Source: Thermomicrobiales bacterium (GTDB lineage Bacteria; Chloroflexota; Chloroflexia; Thermomicrobiales; UBA6265). Taken from it: a DNA stretch of 15,796 nucleotides. The notes under the pieces are model-generated. The model had not been told where the DNA came from and ran no database searches. It saw only the letters and a list, made by a program, of their open reading frames with translations. Below, piece after piece: positions 7,753 through 14,579 of the stretch. Numbering within the stretch: the stretch's first letter is position 1; each line of letters begins with the position of its first letter. The DNA is taken from the NCBI GenBank assembly GCA_030447145.1, contig JAUJLY010000021.1:1-15796 (forward strand), read 5' to 3'. A program made the translations under genes and the position numbers.

Positions 7753-8043
7753 GTGATTAAGCTTCGTCTTCGCCGTATGGGTGCGAAGAAGCGTCCGTTC
7801 TACCGCATCGTTGCCACCGAGCATAGCTCTCCGCGCGATGGCCGCTTCATTGAGATCTTGGGTCACTACGACCCACTGACTGAGCCAGCCACCGTTAAGG
7901 TCGATGCTGAGAGAGTTAAGTATTGGATGAGCGTGGGGGCCAAGCCGTCTGAGACGGTCGAGGGCCTGCTTAAGCGAGCAGGCGTGATTGCAGCTGCCAG
8001 CGCCGAGCCCACAGAGCAACCGGCCGCCGAAGCTACGGCCTAA
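7753..8043 (+). CDS. rpsP: 30S ribosomal protein bS16
   Basis: Small-subunit ribosomal protein bS16, which binds 16S rRNA early in 30S assembly. The core reads IKLRLRRMGAKKRPFYRIV, then SPRDGRFIEILGHYDP, VKVDAERVKYWMSVGAKPSETV, all diagnostic. After residue 80 there is a short Ala/Glu-rich tail (about 16 residues) that is variable in the family. Translation begins at GTG 7753, with AGGGAG 9 nt upstream; no ATG gives a sensible N-terminus. The stop TAA (8041-8043) overlaps the next ATG by one base, so bS16 and KhpA are translationally coupled. It is the first gene of the canonical rpsP-khpA-rimM set, but ffh, the common upstream neighbour, is absent. Confidence 0.97.
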   Translation: MIKLRLRRMGAKKRPFYRIVATEHSSPRDGRFIEILGHYDPLTEPATVKVDAERVKYWMSVGAKPSETVEGLLKRAGVIAAASAEPTEQPAAEATA

Positions 8044-8429
8044 TGTCAGTCGACGAGCGGAACCAGTTCGTGTCGCAGGAGGACGTCGAGGAATTCGACG
8101 ACACCTACAATGGCGATGAGGCTATCTCGGAAGATGACATCGATCAGGTGATGGATGAAGCCGCCGATGCTGGAGACAATCCGGCTGAGCAGCTTCATAC
8201 CCTGGTCGTCTGGCTGATCGACCAGCTCGTGGACGATCCAGGCTCCGTGACAGTTGATGCGATCGAGCGCGGTGCATCCGTGCAAATCCAGGTTCGGCTG
8301 CCAGAGTCTGACCTCGGCAAGCTCATCGGTCGGGGCGGTCGTATTGCCAAATCGATCCGGACGGCTCTCATGATCGCCGGATCCCGACACCATATACGAG
8401 TGAGTCTGGACATTGAAGGACAGGAATAA
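8043..8429 (+). CDS. khpA: KH-domain RNA-binding protein KhpA (YlqC) with acidic extension
   Basis: Small KH-domain RNA-binding protein of the KhpA/YlqC family, which works with KhpB on small RNAs and cell-envelope functions in other bacteria. The family domain spans about residues 46-128: PAEQLHTLVVWLIDQLVDDP, then VTVDAIERG, the RNA-gripping GRGG loop at 96-99 within LGKLIGRGGRIAKSIRTAL, and VSLDIEG at the end. The usual protein is about 75-80 residues. Here about 45 strongly acidic residues precede the domain (Asp/Glu-rich, residues 4-45). The ATG at 8043 overlaps the rpsP stop as TAATG, which supports the long form. An internal ATG at 8151 would give a near-normal length but lacks a properly spaced ribosome-binding site. 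Confidence 0.93.
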   Translation: MSVDERNQFVSQEDVEEFDDTYNGDEAISEDDIDQVMDEAADAGDNPAEQLHTLVVWLIDQLVDDPGSVTVDAIERGASVQIQVRLPESDLGKLIGRGGRIAKSIRTALMIAGSRHHIRVSLDIEGQE

Positions 8430-9105
8430 CGATACATCCCAATCTCGGTCCGCAGCGAACGGGGAGCCGCCAACCGGCTCCCCGTCGGTGTCTGCGGGGC
8501 GTCGGCCCAAGCGACCGTCCGCCAACCGGCGAAGCCGCGGTCAGCTTCCTGTCCGGGCCCTTATCGAGACAGCAGGTCCCGAACCGAACACGCCACTTTC
8601 CGAAGTGCGGTTAACGGTAGGGCGGATCGGGGGCCCGCACGGCGTGCAGGGGGAAATGAAGCTTCGGATTCTTACTGATGACCCCGAGCATCTTGCCACC
8701 ATTCGTACCGTGTACCTGGGTGAGCGCACTGTGCCGATCGTCCTTGAATCGATTCGCTTCATGAACGAAGGCGCGTTGATCAAGCTCGAAGGGACCCACG
8801 CCCCAGAGGACGCGGCCCTGCTCTCCGGTCTGGCAGTGAAGATCGCGGGTTCAGATGCCCGGCCGCTGGCGGAGGGGGAGTACTTCCTCTTCCAGCTGAT
8901 CGGGCTGAAGGCGTTCCTGGAGGACGAGACACCGGTAGGGACGGTCACCGACCTGATCGAGACCGGCGCGAACGACGTGCTGGTAATCGGGGAGCGTCAG
9001 GATTCGTCTGGCGACTTGTTGGTGCCGAACCATCCCGAATTCGTGCTGGAGATCAGCCCGGAGAAGGGGCGGATCGTCATCCGGCCCCCGGTGTACGCCA
9101 ACTAG
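8413..9105 (+). CDS. rimM: Ribosome maturation factor RimM, N-terminally extended, start uncertain
   Basis: RimM binds ribosomal protein S19 and assists 30S head assembly. The core occupies about residues 66-230. It has the N-terminal barrel LTVGRIGGPHGVQGEMKLRILTDDP, a middle linker and the PRC-barrel part EYFLFQLIGL, GTVTDLIETGANDVLVI and LLVPNHPEFV. The core is about 165 residues, the family norm. The frame is open upstream to TTG 8413, inside khpA, giving a 60-65-residue low-complexity Ser/Pro/Arg extension. No good ribosome-binding site precedes any candidate (TTG 8413, GTG 8488, GTG 8605). An 8-bp hairpin (8461-8483) lies in the extension. The true start may be at 8488 or later. It ends at TAG 9103-9105. 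The usual next genes trmD and rplS are missing; a terminator follows directly. Confidence 0.9.
   Translation: MKDRNNDTSQSRSAANGEPPTGSPSVSAGRRPKRPSANRRSRGQLPVRALIETAGPEPNTPLSEVRLTVGRIGGPHGVQGEMKLRILTDDPEHLATIRTVYLGERTVPIVLESIRFMNEGALIKLEGTHAPEDAALLSGLAVKIAGSDARPLAEGEYFLFQLIGLKAFLEDETPVGTVTDLIETGANDVLVIGERQDSSGDLLVPNHPEFVLEISPEKGRIVIRPPVYAN
8461..8483 (+). repeat. 8-bp hairpin in the khpA-rimM junction
   Basis: GGGGAGCC (8461-8468), a 7-nt loop and GGCTCCCC (8476-8483) form a stable stem between the khpA stop and the first conserved rimM codon. It would hinder ribosomes or act as a processing site, and it argues that part of the apparent rimM extension may be an intercistronic region. No T-run follows. 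Confidence 0.4.
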
Positions 9106-9127
9106 GCACAGAACAATGTGTATAGCG

Positions 9128-9157
9128 AACAGGCGAGTATCTTGCTCGCCTGTTTTT
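9128..9157 (+). terminator. Rho-independent terminator of rpsP-khpA-rimM
   Basis: Arms AACAGGCGAG (9128-9137) and CTCGCCTGTT (9145-9154) with a 7-nt loop, running into five Ts (9153-9157), 22 nt after the rimM stop. A textbook intrinsic terminator. It ends the ribosomal unit before the oppositely oriented nucleosidase gene. Confidence 0.9.
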
Positions 9158-9261
9158 GCGCTTGGTGCTTCCCTTTATGGTGCAAGAGATCGTTCATTAG
9201 ACCGGTTTGCAGCGTCTCGCGGGATTGTCCTTGCTGGACCATCCCCTATGAGGGGCCGGGA

Positions 9262-10074
9262 TCAATCGGAAGACGCAATGATGCGGTCGATCGTGGCGAC
9301 AGTGAGCACAGCAGCCCGTTTGCCAACCTCACTCAGGGGTAGCGCTGACTCGGTTCCCTCAAAGGGCGAAGTGGCATGGAACTCGTTGTTCGAAATGTCC
9401 TTGATGGTCAGGAACGGCACGTCATGGAGCATCGCGATCTCGGCGATCGCGGCTGCCTCCATGTCCTCGCAAAGCGAACCGGTGCGCTCGTGAGTGGCAT
9501 CCAGCCAGGCGGGGTCCTGCATCCAGACATCGGCAGAGGCGATGACACCCGAGTGCACCCGCACTGCGCCATCGCCTCGATGGGCAGGAAGTCGATGCAC
9601 CTCTGGCCATGTATCCAGAATAGTTTCCCTCGCCGCCTCCTGAGCAAGTGCGACGAGCCGAGGCGAGGTCCTCAACTCATTGCAGGGCTCCGGCTCGCCG
9701 GCGACGGTGAAAGGGATATCGATCGGTACAATTCCTTGATCGGGAGAGATGCGCATTCGACCATGTGAGACGAGGCTGGTGCCGATTACCACATCCCCGG
9801 GCAGGATCTCCCGAGTATGAGCACCGGCGCATCCGAAATTGAGGAGGCAGCGAGGGTTCCAGGTGGCGATTGCATATTCGGTAGCCGCAGCAGCTGCGAC
9901 CATCCCGATACCGGAGTGCACCAGGACGAGTGGCACATCGCGGTAGAGCGTTCGCAGGGTTGGCCAGGCGGTGTTTCCATCATGCTGCCACCCCGGAATC
10001 AGCTGTTCGAGGTGCACTTGTTCACTCTCCATGGCAACGACAAAAACAATAGACTGACCGGTGGTGTCGTTCAC
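9262..10074 (-). CDS. MTA/SAH-type nucleosidase (PNP/UDP family)
   Basis: Nucleoside hydrolase or phosphorylase of the PNP/UDP superfamily, closest in layout to 5'-methylthioadenosine/S-adenosylhomocysteine nucleosidase, which frees adenine in the methionine salvage and SAM-recycling pathways. Cytoplasmic, about 270 residues, somewhat longer than the common 230. Visible: VFVVAMESE near the start, VHSGIGMVAAA, LNFGCAGA, GDVVIGTSLVSHG, and the substrate-ribose motif EDMEAAA at 203-209. In MTA/SAH nucleosidase a catalytic Asp follows in an SD pair; here it is SN (Asn229), so specificity is uncertain. GTG 10074 is chosen for its AGAGG site and because the first beta strand starts eight residues later; the frame stays open to 10161. 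It lies 121 nt downstream of the DUF1634 gene on the same strand. Confidence 0.8.
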   Translation of the reverse strand: MNDTTGQSIVFVVAMESEQVHLEQLIPGWQHDGNTAWPTLRTLYRDVPLVLVHSGIGMVAAAAATEYAIATWNPRCLLNFGCAGAHTREILPGDVVIGTSLVSHGRMRISPDQGIVPIDIPFTVAGEPEPCNELRTSPRLVALAQEAARETILDTWPEVHRLPAHRGDGAVRVHSGVIASADVWMQDPAWLDATHERTGSLCEDMEAAAIAEIAMLHDVPFLTIKDISNNEFHATSPFEGTESALPLSEVGKRAAVLTVATIDRIIASSD

Positions 10075-10195
10075 GACAACGTCCTCTTCTACGGAGCGGA
10101 GCAGGGGTTGCAGGGGGCCGACGGGCCCGCTTGACGAGCCTCTCAGGTAGTGAAAACGCACGAGGTAGCGTGGGCAGAGCCTGGTTACCGGGGGC

Positions 10196-10567
10196 TTAGA
10201 AGACCGATAAGGTGATCGAGACCATAAGAATGACGAAAACAGCCGTCGTGATCAGGCCATACCGGCGATCCCCGATCCGGAAGAAATTGATGGCGATCGT
10301 CGCCGAGGAGACGATAGGCGCGAGAATCATGACCAGGATGCCAAGACCGAGGAAGCCATTGGAATGGCCTGTAATCAATTCGTCGAAGACGTGAGCAAAC
10401 GTTCCCAGCTCCCCGGTAAGTGGCTCGTCGCGCACGATTGCGATGACCAGACCTATGATGACCAAGGCGAACGAGAGTCGCCATCCGGTTGTCAGCACCT
10501 TAATAGCGGATGCGGTGACTTGCCTTGATTCCGGGCCCGGCGAACTGGCAGAAAAATGTTCTGTCAT
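10196..10567 (-). CDS. DUF1634 family membrane protein
   Basis: A 123-residue integral membrane protein of the DUF1634 family, whose members usually sit beside TauE/SafE-type exporters. Three hydrophobic segments are visible: LSFALVIIGLVIAIV, FLGLGILVMILAPIVSSATIAI and LITTAVFVILMVSITL. GELGTFAHVFDELITGHSNGF, between segments one and two, is a recognisable family stretch. The gene starts at ATG 10567, four bases after the TAG stop of the tauE-like gene, so the two are very probably co-translated. Function is not established; a regulatory or accessory subunit for the exporter is the contextual guess. An upstream in-frame ATG (10600) would overlap the exporter gene and lacks support. Confidence 0.82.
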   Translation of the reverse strand: MTEHFSASSPGPESRQVTASAIKVLTTGWRLSFALVIIGLVIAIVRDEPLTGELGTFAHVFDELITGHSNGFLGLGILVMILAPIVSSATIAINFFRIGDRRYGLITTAVFVILMVSITLSVF

Positions 10568-10571
10568 CAAT

Positions 10572-11414
10572 CTATCCAAACGGGTTGGTATCGAACGCAT
10601 CGAGGATCATGGAGACACCGAGATACGTGAGAATGACAAAGAAGACAAGTATTAGGCGGTCGGTCTTCAGCCGCTTGGTAAGGGTTGAACCGAGGTTTGA
10701 CCCGATAAAGACACCGAGCATAGCGGGTACCGCGACCCGGGGATCGATCTTCCCGCTGCTGTAGAAGACCGCTGCTGTTGCGACCGCCGTCATACCGACC
10801 ATAAAGGAGCTGGTACCAGCCGCGGCCTTGACCGGCATCCTCATCACAAGGTTCATCATCGGTACCTGGATTACGCCGCCGCCAATGCCCAACATGCCGG
10901 ACAGCACACCAGCGCCGGTACTGACACCGACGCCGACGCCTACGCGCTGCGGGACATAGTGGACCTCATCTCCGGAAGCCGGGTCGGGGTAAGTAGCTCT
11001 CAGCGCCAATGGGTCCGGTGTACCGGGTGCGGCGTTGGGGTAGGCAGCCTTGCGGCTACGGATCATGCTGAAGGCGGAGTAGACAAGGATCACCCCGAGC
11101 AACGCTTTCAGCAGGGAGGCGTCGGCCCAGATCGCGATGATTGCACCTACGATGGCACCGATTGCGGTGGAAACCTGGAGCAGCATCGACAGGCGAATGT
11201 TGGTGAAGCCGTTACGCAGATGATTGGATGAGCCAACGACGGAGTTGGTTACCACCGCGATGGCGCTGGCGCCAACGGCAATCTTGGGATCGACGCCGAG
11301 GTAAAGCGTAAAGAGCGGCACGATGAAAACACCGCCACCGAGACCGAGCATGCTACCCAGGATAGCGGCTAACGCGGCGGCGAGACCCAGGGCCAACGAG
11401 TAATCCAGATCCAC
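10572..11414 (-). CDS. TauE/SafE family sulfite/anion exporter
   Basis: Polytopic inner-membrane protein of the TauE/SafE (DUF81) family. Members export or import small organic or sulfur anions such as sulfite, sulfoacetate or taurine-derived products; the substrate here is unknown. It is 280 residues, with the duplicated family signature seen twice: LGLGGGVFIVP (about 22-32) and LGIGGGVIQVP (second half), each followed by a helix ending AVGAS or AAGTS. A roughly 35-residue Pro/Ala-rich hydrophilic loop separates the halves. Translation begins at GTG 11414 with GGGGGAG 8 nt upstream. It ends at TAG, showing TAG is a normal stop in this genome. It is transcribed away from the cobalamin riboswitch and forms a pair with the DUF1634 gene, perhaps also with the nucleosidase. 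Confidence 0.88.
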   Translation of the reverse strand: MDLDYSLALGLAAALAAILGSMLGLGGGVFIVPLFTLYLGVDPKIAVGASAIAVVTNSVVGSSNHLRNGFTNIRLSMLLQVSTAIGAIVGAIIAIWADASLLKALLGVILVYSAFSMIRSRKAAYPNAAPGTPDPLALRATYPDPASGDEVHYVPQRVGVGVGVSTGAGVLSGMLGIGGGVIQVPMMNLVMRMPVKAAAGTSSFMVGMTAVATAAVFYSSGKIDPRVAVPAMLGVFIGSNLGSTLTKRLKTDRLILVFFVILTYLGVSMILDAFDTNPFG

Positions 11415-11574
11415 GAACGCTTCTCCCCCTTTGATGAACGGTGCGGCATTCTCATGTGCTCGTTCACACCATGTCTTATACCACCATCCGGGGTTGCGTC
11501 CTCAATGTGGAGCATCTGGAGTAGAACAATGGAACGGTGCCTCGGTGCCTGCACATTGACAATCAGCTCATCGC

Positions 11575-11690
11575 GTTCTGAATACAGGGGAAGCCGGTGT
11601 AAATCCGGCGCTGTCGCGCAACTGTAACGATCGATTCCTGATCGATCGAAGCCAGGTTACCGCTTCGGAGTGCGTCTGAGACCCTTCGCG
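11575..11690 (+). ncRNA. Cobalamin (B12) riboswitch aptamer
   Basis: The sequence from 11587 reads GGGGAAGCCGGTGTAAATCC, then GGCGCTGTCGCGCAACTGTAA, the conserved core of cobalamin riboswitches. A CGATCGAT/ATCGATCG stem (11628-11648) and a B12-box-like GAAGCCAGGTTACC (11648-11661) follow. Boundaries are approximate, since the outer stems are weakly conserved. An expression platform with several hairpins continues to the terminator at 11785-11812, so adenosylcobalamin or another corrinoid should switch off the downstream genes. A TTGACA-like -35 at 11556 lies too near the aptamer to be the promoter; I cannot identify the true promoter with confidence. Confidence 0.88.
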
Positions 11691-11784
11691 ATTTCAAGGG
11701 TGCAGGACAAACGTGTCTGTCACGGCGGGTGATTCGTCGTGGAGATACTGCCGGGAACCCAATGGGGGATGTCCCGATTTGTCT

Positions 11785-11812
11785 AGCCCGCTCGTGAAGA
11801 GCGGGCTTTTTT
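11785..11812 (+). terminator. Riboswitch-controlled intrinsic terminator
   Basis: AGCCCGCTC (11785-11793), loop GTGAA and GAGCGGGCT (11799-11807) form a 9-bp stem ending in six Ts (11807-11812), 38 nt before the first start codon. It is the obvious off-state element of the cobalamin riboswitch. Upstream segments such as GGGGGATGTCCC may form the competing anti-terminator. Confidence 0.88.
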
Positions 11813-11849
11813 GTTGTATTCGATGCATTGAGAGGGACAGGAACAAGCG

Positions 11850-12839
11850 ATGAAGAGAATGATCATGTGGTCCATGGCGTTGATATGGCTAATTTTTGCG
11901 GTCGCAATACCTGCGGGTGCCCAGGAGGCCACGCCGTCAGCATCACCAGCAGTGGGAGGGGGTGACGTCGAGTCCGCTGGAGAATGGTTGATCGATCAGC
12001 AGAGGGAAGACGGCGCCTTTGCCGGGTTCTCCTGAGAGCCGGACGCCGGCACGACGGTGGATGCAATTACCGCGCTGGTCGCGGCGGATCAGGCAGGCGT
12101 CGATACTGGTACCTCGATCCCCGATGCCGTCGCGTACCTCGAGAGCGGCGATGTCGCTTTGGTATACGAGTAGACCGGGGTAGGGCAGGCCGCGAAGCTG
12201 ACGCTGGCTCTGCTTGCGGCAGGACAGGACTCACGGGACCTTGGGATGACTAACACGGTCAGCATTGTCGGGGCCGGCTAGAACGATGAGACCGGCGTTT
12301 ATGGTACCGGTCTTTATGATCAGGCCTACGCCATGATGGCGTTGGCCGTGACTGGGTTGGAAGTGCCGGCCAGCGCCCTCGATGCCCTTTCCGCAACACA
12401 AGCCGAGAACGGTGGCTGGTCGTTTGACGGTTCGACCGATCCCGCCATGGCGGACAGCAACACAACATCGATGGTGGTTCAGGCGCTGGTTGCAATCGGC
12501 AATGCTGGGCACGAGGTGATGGCTCCGGCACTGGAGTTTTTGGAAAGCACCATCACCGATGATGGTGCCGCCTATGCGCCGGGTGCGGAAGCGGATTCAA
12601 ATTCAACGGCGCTTGTGCTGCAGGCGATGCTCGAAACGGGCGGCGACACGGCTGGGCTGGAAGCCGCTCTCGGGACCTTCCAGACCGATTCCGGAGCGTA
12701 CTTCTACCGGGCTGCTGATCCGGCCGAGAACCTCTTCTCGACGGTGCAGGCGATTCCTGCGGCGGCGGGTGCGGTCCTGCCGATCTTGCCCGAGGGCGAC
12801 GCCACGCTAGTTGCCATTCACGGGCTCCAGGCGGCGTAA
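11850..12839 (+). pseudogene. Secreted alpha/alpha-toroid (prenyltransferase-repeat) protein with three in-frame stops
   Basis: One unbroken 330-codon frame starting at ATG 11850 (AGGA 8-9 nt upstream). A clear signal peptide ends at about AGAQE. The frame is interrupted by TGA 12033-12035 (codon 62), TAG 12171-12173 (codon 108) and TAG 12279-12281 (codon 144), with no frame change. Homologous-looking sequence continues between and after them: TTVDAITALVAAD, GQAAKLTLALLAAGQD, YGTGLYDQAYAMMALA, TQAENGGWSFDG, then ADSNTTSMVVQALVAIG and DSNSTALVLQAML. These are squalene-cyclase/prenyltransferase-type helical repeats, the fold also used by the N-terminal domain of transcobalamin and intrinsic factor. 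It is the first gene after the B12 riboswitch, so a secreted corrinoid-binding role is inferred. A pseudogene is most likely; readthrough is possible. Confidence 0.75.
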
Positions 12840-12848
12840 GGCGCCTCT

Positions 12849-13547
12849 ATGAAGTTACTTTCTCCAGAGAACTCGCCAATATCGCGCTGGATGCACCCAA
12901 CCCTCCTGATGATGTGCGTCCTTGCCGTGGCGAGCGTATTGATACCCTCGGCTTCCGGGGCCGATATGAACGTCGCCGGTTTGGTGGTCGATTACGGTGA
13001 CGGACGGATCTCGTATGCAGTGGTTCCCTTTCCGGAAGAGGAGATCAGCGGGATCGAGCTTTTGCGGAGAAGCGGTCTCGATCTCGTGACGGTTGGCTTC
13101 GGCGGGATGGGTGATGCTGTCTGTCAGATCGAGGATACCGGCTGTCCCGTGGATGACTGCCGGCGGCGGCTGTGCCAAACCTCCGATCCGGAGTCACCCT
13201 TTTGGCGATATTTGCGACAAACAACTCCTGGTGATTGGGAGTTCCTGGCCCTCGGCGCGAGCGGAGCAAGAGTAGGGGATGGTGACATCGATGGATGGAG
13301 CTGGGCGGGCACCGAGGCCGCCCTGCCGTCGCTGACAATGGATGAAATTGCTGAACGCGCCGGTGCTGATTTCTCCCTCCTTACTGCCGTCGATGCTCCG
13401 TCCGCGGTCCTGCGGACGCAGGGTAGGGAGACGGGGGAGCAGGTGCCTGCTGGCGCCGTCAGTCGAGCGGTCGCCGTTGGGATAATCGGACTGGTGGCCG
13501 GGTTAGCCGTGTGGCGATCCCGCCGTCACGTGAAAGCAACGGCATGA
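12849..13547 (+). CDS. Membrane-anchored DUF4430-like protein (transcobalamin beta-domain-like)
   Basis: A 232-residue extracytoplasmic protein. An N-terminal signal segment (about 16-37) ends at ASGAD. The soluble domain (about 40-155) contains YAVVPFPEEEISGIELLRRSG, four cysteines at 92, 99, 104 and 109 that probably pair as disulfides, FWRYL, GDWEFLALGAS and VGDGDIDGWSWAG. The ISGIELLRRSG and GDWEF...GD..GW layout resembles DUF4430, the beta-sandwich forming the C-terminal domain of transcobalamin and intrinsic factor. This is a resemblance by eye, not an alignment. A C-terminal transmembrane helix (about 205-222) and a basic tail RSRRHVK anchor it in the membrane. It begins 9 nt after the toroid gene and overlaps ecfT by ATGA, so it is part of the same B12-controlled operon. 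The likely role is corrinoid capture at the membrane. Confidence 0.7.
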   Translation: MKLLSPENSPISRWMHPTLLMMCVLAVASVLIPSASGADMNVAGLVVDYGDGRISYAVVPFPEEEISGIELLRRSGLDLVTVGFGGMGDAVCQIEDTGCPVDDCRRRLCQTSDPESPFWRYLRQTTPGDWEFLALGASGARVGDGDIDGWSWAGTEAALPSLTMDEIAERAGADFSLLTAVDAPSAVLRTQGRETGEQVPAGAVSRAVAVGIIGLVAGLAVWRSRRHVKATA

Positions 13548-14579
13548 CGGTCGACCGGCTGGATAGCCGTGCCTGGCTGGCCTGGGGCATCGGTGCGACA
13601 GTCCCCATTCTGGTCGCAAGAAACCCACTGGTGGTACTTGAGGTGCTGATTATCGCGCTCGCCGTGCGGGCGGTGTGGTCGTTTCGCTCCCGCCAGGGGT
13701 GGCAATGGATTCTGCGGATTGCGGTCGTGTTCACGCTCGTCGGTGTTGTCTTCAATGCCCTGACGGTGCATGCGGGGAATCAGGTGCTCTTCAGGGTTCC
13801 CGATCTGGTTCCGCTGGTTGGTGGCCCCATTACCCTCAATGCGGTCGCCTACGGCATCGTGAGCGGAGTTGCCATTGTCACACTCGTGCTTGTTGGCACT
13901 ACCGTCGCTGCAGGACTCGTCTGGGCCGAACTGATGCGTTCGCTGCCACCACGTATCGCGCCGATCGCGGTCGCGGGGTCAGTGGCATGGTCATTTCTTC
14001 CGAATGCCGCGCAGGCGTTCAAGGAGATCCGTGAGTCCCAGCCATCACGTGGCCACAGGGTTCGTGGTGTGCGGGATCTGCCGCCCCTGGTCGTTCCCCT
14101 GCTTGGCGGAGGGCTTGAGCGTGCTCTCGCCATGTCGGAAGAACTGGAGGCATGCGGCTTTGGCCATAGAGTTGCAGAATCCGCATCGTCATCATTCGCG
14201 CGATGGTTTTTGGTCGGCGCGCTGGGAAATGCCACCCTGATGTCCTACGCCCTTGCTGTTGGTCAGATAATTACGGGAAGCATTGGGATGATGATGTCGC
14301 TGGTTCTCATGTTGCTCGCGACGAAGACCAGTGGACCCGTGGTTGGACGCCCGACCCGGTACCGGTCGACCGGCTGGTCGCGGACCGACCTCATCGTGGT
14401 GGGAGCTGCCATCGTGGCAGGGGCGAGCTTCCTGTGGCGACGCTTCCAGGTTCCTGAGGCGGCCATTTTTAATCCCTATCCGAATCTCGAATGGCCCTTG
14501 ACAGACCTCGGGATGCTGATCAGTCTCTCTCCTGATTGTGCCGGCGCTGATCGTGCCCGGAGCGGGGGAGGGCTCCTGA
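13544..14579 (+). CDS. ecfT: EcfT (CbiQ-like) transmembrane protein, frameshifted near the C-terminus
   Basis: Energy-coupling module T component: the membrane protein linking ECF ATPases to a substrate-binding S component. ATG 13544 overlaps the previous stop as ATGA. Hydrophobic segments, the NAVAYGIVSG helix and the two coupling motifs are visible: SRG at 168-170 in ESQPSRGHRVRG, and EACGFG at 202-207, where relatives usually have ARG. After TCTCTCT at 14525-14530 the frame breaks. Another frame continues the membrane segment (LLIVPALIVPGAGEGS) to TGA 14577-14579, overlapping the ATPase ATG as TGATG. As sequenced, the first frame instead runs without a stop into the ATPase, giving an EcfT-EcfA fusion with a damaged last helix. 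Loss of one TC from the repeat, or one extra base, explains it. A genuine fusion is less likely. Confidence 0.78.

Noticed and set aside
9243..9255. Small CCCCT/AGGGG hairpin after the nucleosidase gene
   Set aside because: Only 5 bp with a 3-nt loop and no T-run on the minus strand; too weak to call a terminator.
11556..11584. TTGACA-17-TGAATA as promoter of the B12 operon
   Set aside because: Transcription would start inside the conserved riboswitch core near 11590, removing its 5' stems. Probably chance.
12333..12839. Independent 168-codon gene starting at ATG 12333
   Set aside because: It is the same frame as the ATG at 11850 and begins in the middle of a helical repeat, without a ribosome-binding site or signal peptide. 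It is the tail of the interrupted gene.
11850..12839. Genome-wide reassignment of TAG or TGA
   Set aside because: TAG ends rimM and the tauE-like gene and TGA ends the kinase and the 71-codon gene at the expected places, so both act as stops here.
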